Assembly (NCBI GenBank): GCA_965200925.1
Contig: OZ241738.1
Location: forward strand, 3,224,001-3,288,000
Reading direction: 5' to 3'
DNA length: 64,000 bases
Source of the DNA: WTGU01 sp965200925
GTDB lineage: Bacteria > Pseudomonadota > Alphaproteobacteria > UBA828
The notes under the pieces were generated by a model. The model made no database searches and was not told the DNA's origin. It saw only the letters and a program-made list of their open reading frames with translations. Positions 61,153-64,000 of this stretch are shown here, piece after piece. Each line of letters begins with the position of its first letter. The stretch's first letter is position 1. Both the position numbers and the translations under genes were made by a program.

Positions 61153-61791
61153 TTACGATGCTTCGCCCGCGTCGCGCTCTTCCTCGTCCGAAGCGGCCTC
61201 TTCCGGGGCGGCGGCGGGGGCGGTCAGGAAGCCGGCGGCCTTCAGTTCCTCAAGATTGGGGAGGTCGTCCAGGCGGGACAGGCCGAAATGTTCGAGGAAG
61301 GCCGGCGTGGTGACCCAGGTGATGGGGCGGCCGGGCGAGCGCCGGCGGCCGCGGGGCGCGATCCAGCCCGCCTCCAGGAGAAGGTCCAGAGTCCCGCGGC
61401 TGAGACCGACGCCGCGGATGTCCTCCACTTCGGCCCTGGTCACCGGCTGGTGGTAGGCGACGATCGCCAGGGTCTCCAGCGCCGCCCGCGAGAGACGCCG
61501 GCGGACGGTCTTGTACACCGTCAGGCGGTCGGCCAGATCGGGCGCGGTGCGGAAGGTCCAGCCGCCGGCGACCTCGACGAGCTGGACGCCGCGATGGCGG
61601 TATAGCGCCACCAGTTCGGCGAGGCACCGTTCGACCCCTGTGCCCTCCGGCAGCTGCGCCGCCAGGGCTTCCGCGGAGACCGGGCGGCCGGCGGCGAAGA
61701 CGACGGCCTCGGCGATGCGGAGAGCGCGGGCCGCGCGCTCCTCGGCCTCCGACGGCTCCGGCGGCGGCGGGTTGTCGGGCCGATCGTTCAT
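61153..61791 (-). CDS. scpB: Segregation and condensation protein ScpB
   Basis: 212 residues. Two winged helices; the family block LETLAIVAYHQPVTRAEVEDIRGV is clear, followed by GRRRSPGRPITWVTTPAFLEHFGL and DLPNLEELKAAG. ScpB dimerises and binds ScpA in the SMC condensin. ATG 61791 overlaps the scpA stop (ATGA). The 123 bp between scpB and mcrC show no gene. In related genomes tatA usually follows directly; here the ABC and mcrBC genes intervene. Confidence 0.95.
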   Translation of the reverse strand: MNDRPDNPPPPEPSEAEERAARALRIAEAVVFAAGRPVSAEALAAQLPEGTGVERCLAELVALYRHRGVQLVEVAGGWTFRTAPDLADRLTVYKTVRRRLSRAALETLAIVAYHQPVTRAEVEDIRGVGLSRGTLDLLLEAGWIAPRGRRRSPGRPITWVTTPAFLEHFGLSRLDDLPNLEELKAAGFLTAPAAAPEEAASDEEERDAGEAS

Positions 61792-62594
61792 GGCTCTTTC
61801 CGCCGCTCGCGAAGGTAGATCGGGCCGAAGGGCTCCCGCTGGCGGAGTTGCAGGCGGCCTTCCCGCGCGAGTTCCAGAGAGGCCGCCAGCGTACTGGCCA
61901 GGAGCGAGCGGGCGTCGGCGCCGCCTGCGCGCGCCCGGTTGCGGGGAAGGAAGCGCGCCAGAGCTTCCCACTCCGGCGCACCGCCCAGCAGCCGCGACAG
62001 CCGCCGGTAGGCATCCTCCATCGAATAATAGGACGAGGCCTCGATCACCAGGGGGCGGGCATCACGCCGGGCGCGGTGCCGGGCGTAGGCACGCAACAGC
62101 GCGTGGAGGTCGCCGTCATAGACCGGCCGGAGGACCACCGGCAGGCCCTCGGCCGATCCACCGGCGAAGACGTCCCGGCCGAGTTGCGGGCGCTCCATCA
62201 GCGTCTCGGCGGCTTCGCGTATCGCCGCCAGACGGCTCAGCCGGAACGCCAGCGCCTCGGCCATCTCGGCGCCGCTCGGCTCCTCGGCTTCGGGCTCCGG
62301 GTCGGGGAGCAGCAGGCGCGACTTGAGCCAGGCGAGCCACGCGGCCATCACCAGATAGTCGGCAGCCAGTTCGAGGCGGAGCCGCCGCGCCCGCGCGACG
62401 AAGGCGAGATATTGCTCGGCCAGCTGCAGGATTGAGATGCGCGCGAGATCGACCTTCTGGCTGCGGGCCAGCGCGAGCAGGACATCGAGCGGCCCCTCGA
62501 AGCCGTCGAGATTGACGATCAGGGCGTCGGCGGCACCCGGTGGCGCGGCCGGTCCTTGCGCGTCGCCTCCCGGGAAGATCACGGAGTCGGCCAT
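61788..62594 (-). CDS. scpA: Segregation and condensation protein ScpA
   Basis: 268 residues from ATG 62594. The kleisin N-terminal block NLDGFEGPLDVLLALARSQKVDL is followed by AADYLVMAAWLAWLKSRLLLP; a C-terminal winged helix is present near VLASTLAASLELAREGRLQLRQ. ScpA bridges SMC heads. It overlaps the site-2 protease gene by 16 bp and scpB by 4 bp, so the genes are co-translated. Confidence 0.95.
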   Translation of the reverse strand: MADSVIFPGGDAQGPAAPPGAADALIVNLDGFEGPLDVLLALARSQKVDLARISILQLAEQYLAFVARARRLRLELAADYLVMAAWLAWLKSRLLLPDPEPEAEEPSGAEMAEALAFRLSRLAAIREAAETLMERPQLGRDVFAGGSAEGLPVVLRPVYDGDLHALLRAYARHRARRDARPLVIEASSYYSMEDAYRRLSRLLGGAPEWEALARFLPRNRARAGGADARSLLASTLAASLELAREGRLQLRQREPFGPIYLRERRKEP

Positions 62595-63286
62595 GCGACG
62601 AGTGCCTCCGCGCCGAGCAAGTCGACGATCAGCGAAAAGCCTGCGAGCGTCGGCGGCAGGACGATCGAGGCCAGCGGGTTGAACGCAGCGCCGAGCTCCA
62701 GCGCCACGAGCGGGACAAGGAAGAAGGCCACCAGCACGGCGATGATACCAAAGCGCTCGACGCGGGCGAATCGCGCGGCGTGCCGGGGCGGCAGGAGCCC
62801 GTGCATGACGCGGCCGCCGTCGAGCGGCGGCACCGGCAGCATATTGAAGACGGCCAGCACCAGATTGAGGAAGATGCCGACGGTGAGAGTCGTCCGCCAC
62901 CACAGGGCGGCCTCCGGCGGGAGGGCGGAAGCGACATGCAGCAGCACCGCCGACAGACAGGCGAGCAGGACGTTCGCCGCCGGCCCGGCGAGTGCGACCC
63001 AGATCATGTCCCGCCGCGGGTTGCGCAACGCCGCGGGATCGACCGGCACGGGCTTCGCGAAGCCGAAGACGAAGGGCGCACCGATGCCGATCAGCACCGC
63101 CGGCAACAGCACGGTGCCGAACGGGTGGACGTGCTTGAGCGGATTCAGGGTGACGCGGCCGAGACGCGCCGCGGTGTCGTCGCCGAGCCGCCGGGCGGTC
63201 CAGCCGTGGGCCGCCTCGTGAAGGGTGATGGCGAACAGCACTGGCAGTGCCCAGACCGACGCGGTGAGCAGCCAGGACTCGATCAC
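62579..63286 (-). CDS. Site-2 protease family (M50) membrane metalloprotease
   Basis: 235 residues from GTG 63286, overlapping nagZ (GTGA). Catalytic FAITLHEAAHGWTARRLGD contains HEAAH, and NMLPVPPLDGGRV supplies the third zinc ligand Asp; both are in membrane segments. No PDZ domain is present, so it is of the short M50B type. Such proteases cut membrane-anchored regulators; the natural target is unknown. In Alphaproteobacteria it often lies between nagZ and scpA, as here. Confidence 0.92.
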   Translation of the reverse strand: MIESWLLTASVWALPVLFAITLHEAAHGWTARRLGDDTAARLGRVTLNPLKHVHPFGTVLLPAVLIGIGAPFVFGFAKPVPVDPAALRNPRRDMIWVALAGPAANVLLACLSAVLLHVASALPPEAALWWRTTLTVGIFLNLVLAVFNMLPVPPLDGGRVMHGLLPPRHAARFARVERFGIIAVLVAFFLVPLVALELGAAFNPLASIVLPPTLAGFSLIVDLLGAEALVAWPTP

Positions 63287-64000
63287 CCGGCCGGTGCCCC
63301 TGCCAGAAGCGCGCGCAATTCGCGCCGGGCGTCGGCGGCGTCGAAGGACGCAGGCGAGGGCCGCGCCGCCAGCGCGCGATCGAACCGGGCGCGGGCGCGC
63401 GGGCCGAGACGCGGCGCCGCGGCCACAACTTCTTCCATTTCCGCCCGGTTGCCGTTGCAGTGGAGGGCGAGATCGCAGCCCGCGGCGAGCGCGGCGGCGG
63501 CGCGGGCGCCCGGCGGCCCGGTCAACGCGCCCATGGAGAGGTCGTCGCTCACCAGCAGGCCGTCGAACCCGATGGCGCCGCGCACCGCCTCCGCGATCAC
63601 GGCCGGCGACAGGGTGCCGGGACGGTGCGGGTCGAGCGCGGTGTAGCAGACATGCGCGGTGATCCCGACCGGCATGTCGCGGAGCGCGCGGAACGGCGCA
63701 AAATCGCCGGCGCGGAGGTCGGCGAGCGACGCCTCCACACGCGGCAGAGTCGCGTGGCTGTCGGCCGCGGCCCGCCCGTGGCCGGGCAGGTGCTTGATCG
63801 CCGGCAGCACCCCGCCCGCGCGCAGCCCGCAGGCGATCGCCTGCCCGAGCCCCGCCACGGACGCCGGGTCCTCGGCCAGCGCCCGGTCGCCTATGGCCTT
63901 GCTCGCGCCGGCGACCCGCAGATCGAGGAGCGGCGCGCAATTGACGGTGATCCCGAGCGCGAACAGGTCCGCCGCCATCAGGCGGGCGCTGAGCCAGGCC
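63283..64000 (-). CDS. nagZ: Beta-N-acetylhexosaminidase NagZ, 5'-truncated by window edge
   Basis: About 239 residues visible; the frame continues off the right edge (AWLSARLMAADL is read from the last bases). GH3 motifs: KHLPGHGRAAADSHATLP, the NagZ signature with the acid/base His, and LLVSDDLSMGAL with the nucleophile Asp. NagZ removes N-acetylglucosamine from recycled anhydromuropeptides in the cytoplasm. A start is not in the window. Confidence 0.95.
   Translation of the reverse strand, partial: AWLSARLMAADLFALGITVNCAPLLDLRVAGASKAIGDRALAEDPASVAGLGQAIACGLRAGGVLPAIKHLPGHGRAAADSHATLPRVEASLADLRAGDFAPFRALRDMPVGITAHVCYTALDPHRPGTLSPAVIAEAVRGAIGFDGLLVSDDLSMGALTGPPGARAAAALAAGCDLALHCNGNRAEMEEVVAAAPRLGPRARARFDRALAARPSPASFDAADARRELRALLAGAPAG

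Overview
The window is a very GC-rich bacterial chromosome segment, almost certainly from an alphaproteobacterium. The best evidence is the backbone order on the minus strand at the right end, nagZ - site-2 protease - scpA - scpB - ... - tatA - tatB - tatC - serS - surE - M23 peptidase - ... - yajC - secD - secF - Mth938-like - NDUFAF6-like. This is a typical alphaproteobacterial neighbourhood. The gatC-gatA-gatB cluster with a tRNA-Arg, a non-catalytic NDUFAF6-like squalene-synthase-fold protein and hpnE fit the same group. No order-level assignment can be made from the sequence alone.

Layout. 1-6.5 kb is accessory: the tail of a DinG-like helicase, a coupled MpaB-like oxygenase/sulfotransferase pair, a degenerate-looking TbpB-like barrel gene, and a compact pair (ribbon-helix-helix regulator plus a PBECR-like nuclease) behind a 43-bp operator-like palindrome. 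6.6-13.8 kb is metabolic: a TauD-type dioxygenase, a TerB-fold protein, an operon of M20 deacylase, Asp/Glu/hydantoin racemase and a Tat-exported substrate-binding protein, an AAA ATPase and a quinone-oxidoreductase-like MDR enzyme.

13.87-31.97 kb is a dense defence-type operon, all on the plus strand and mostly joined by 4-bp ATGA/GTGA overlaps: RelE/ParE toxin - Xre antitoxin - DUF499 ATPase - small protein - PtuA-like ATPase - PtuB-like HNH nuclease - [truncated DUF1156 start] - STAND-like NTPase - NTPase with a 43-residue TPR-type repeat array - DUF1156 DNA methylase - PLD/SNF2 helicase - small protein. The two NTPase genes lie between a truncated and an intact copy of the first 136 bp of the DUF1156 methylase gene and have their own sigma70-like promoter. 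They therefore look like a cassette gained by recombination inside a DUF499/DUF1156 system that also carries a Septu-like pair. This is the most interesting part of the window.

32.0-40.5 kb holds hyuB/hyuA-type hydantoinase genes, a small recombinase-like HTH ORF, a rhomboid protease, gatBAC and tRNA-Arg(CCG). 40.5-47.6 kb holds uvrA, a trmFO gene with a large internal deletion, a repeat-built DUF1640 coiled-coil protein, the NDUFAF6-like gene, hpnE, and a PuuD-type membrane protein preceded by a 30-residue membrane peptide gene. 47.6-56.9 kb is the Mth938-secF-secD-yajC and M23-surE-serS-tatCBA block. Between tatA and scpB lie an ABC ATPase and a type IV McrBC restriction locus whose mcrB carries two frameshifts. 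The window ends in scpB, scpA, a site-2 protease and a partial nagZ.

All homology calls come from reading motifs by eye. No database search was run.
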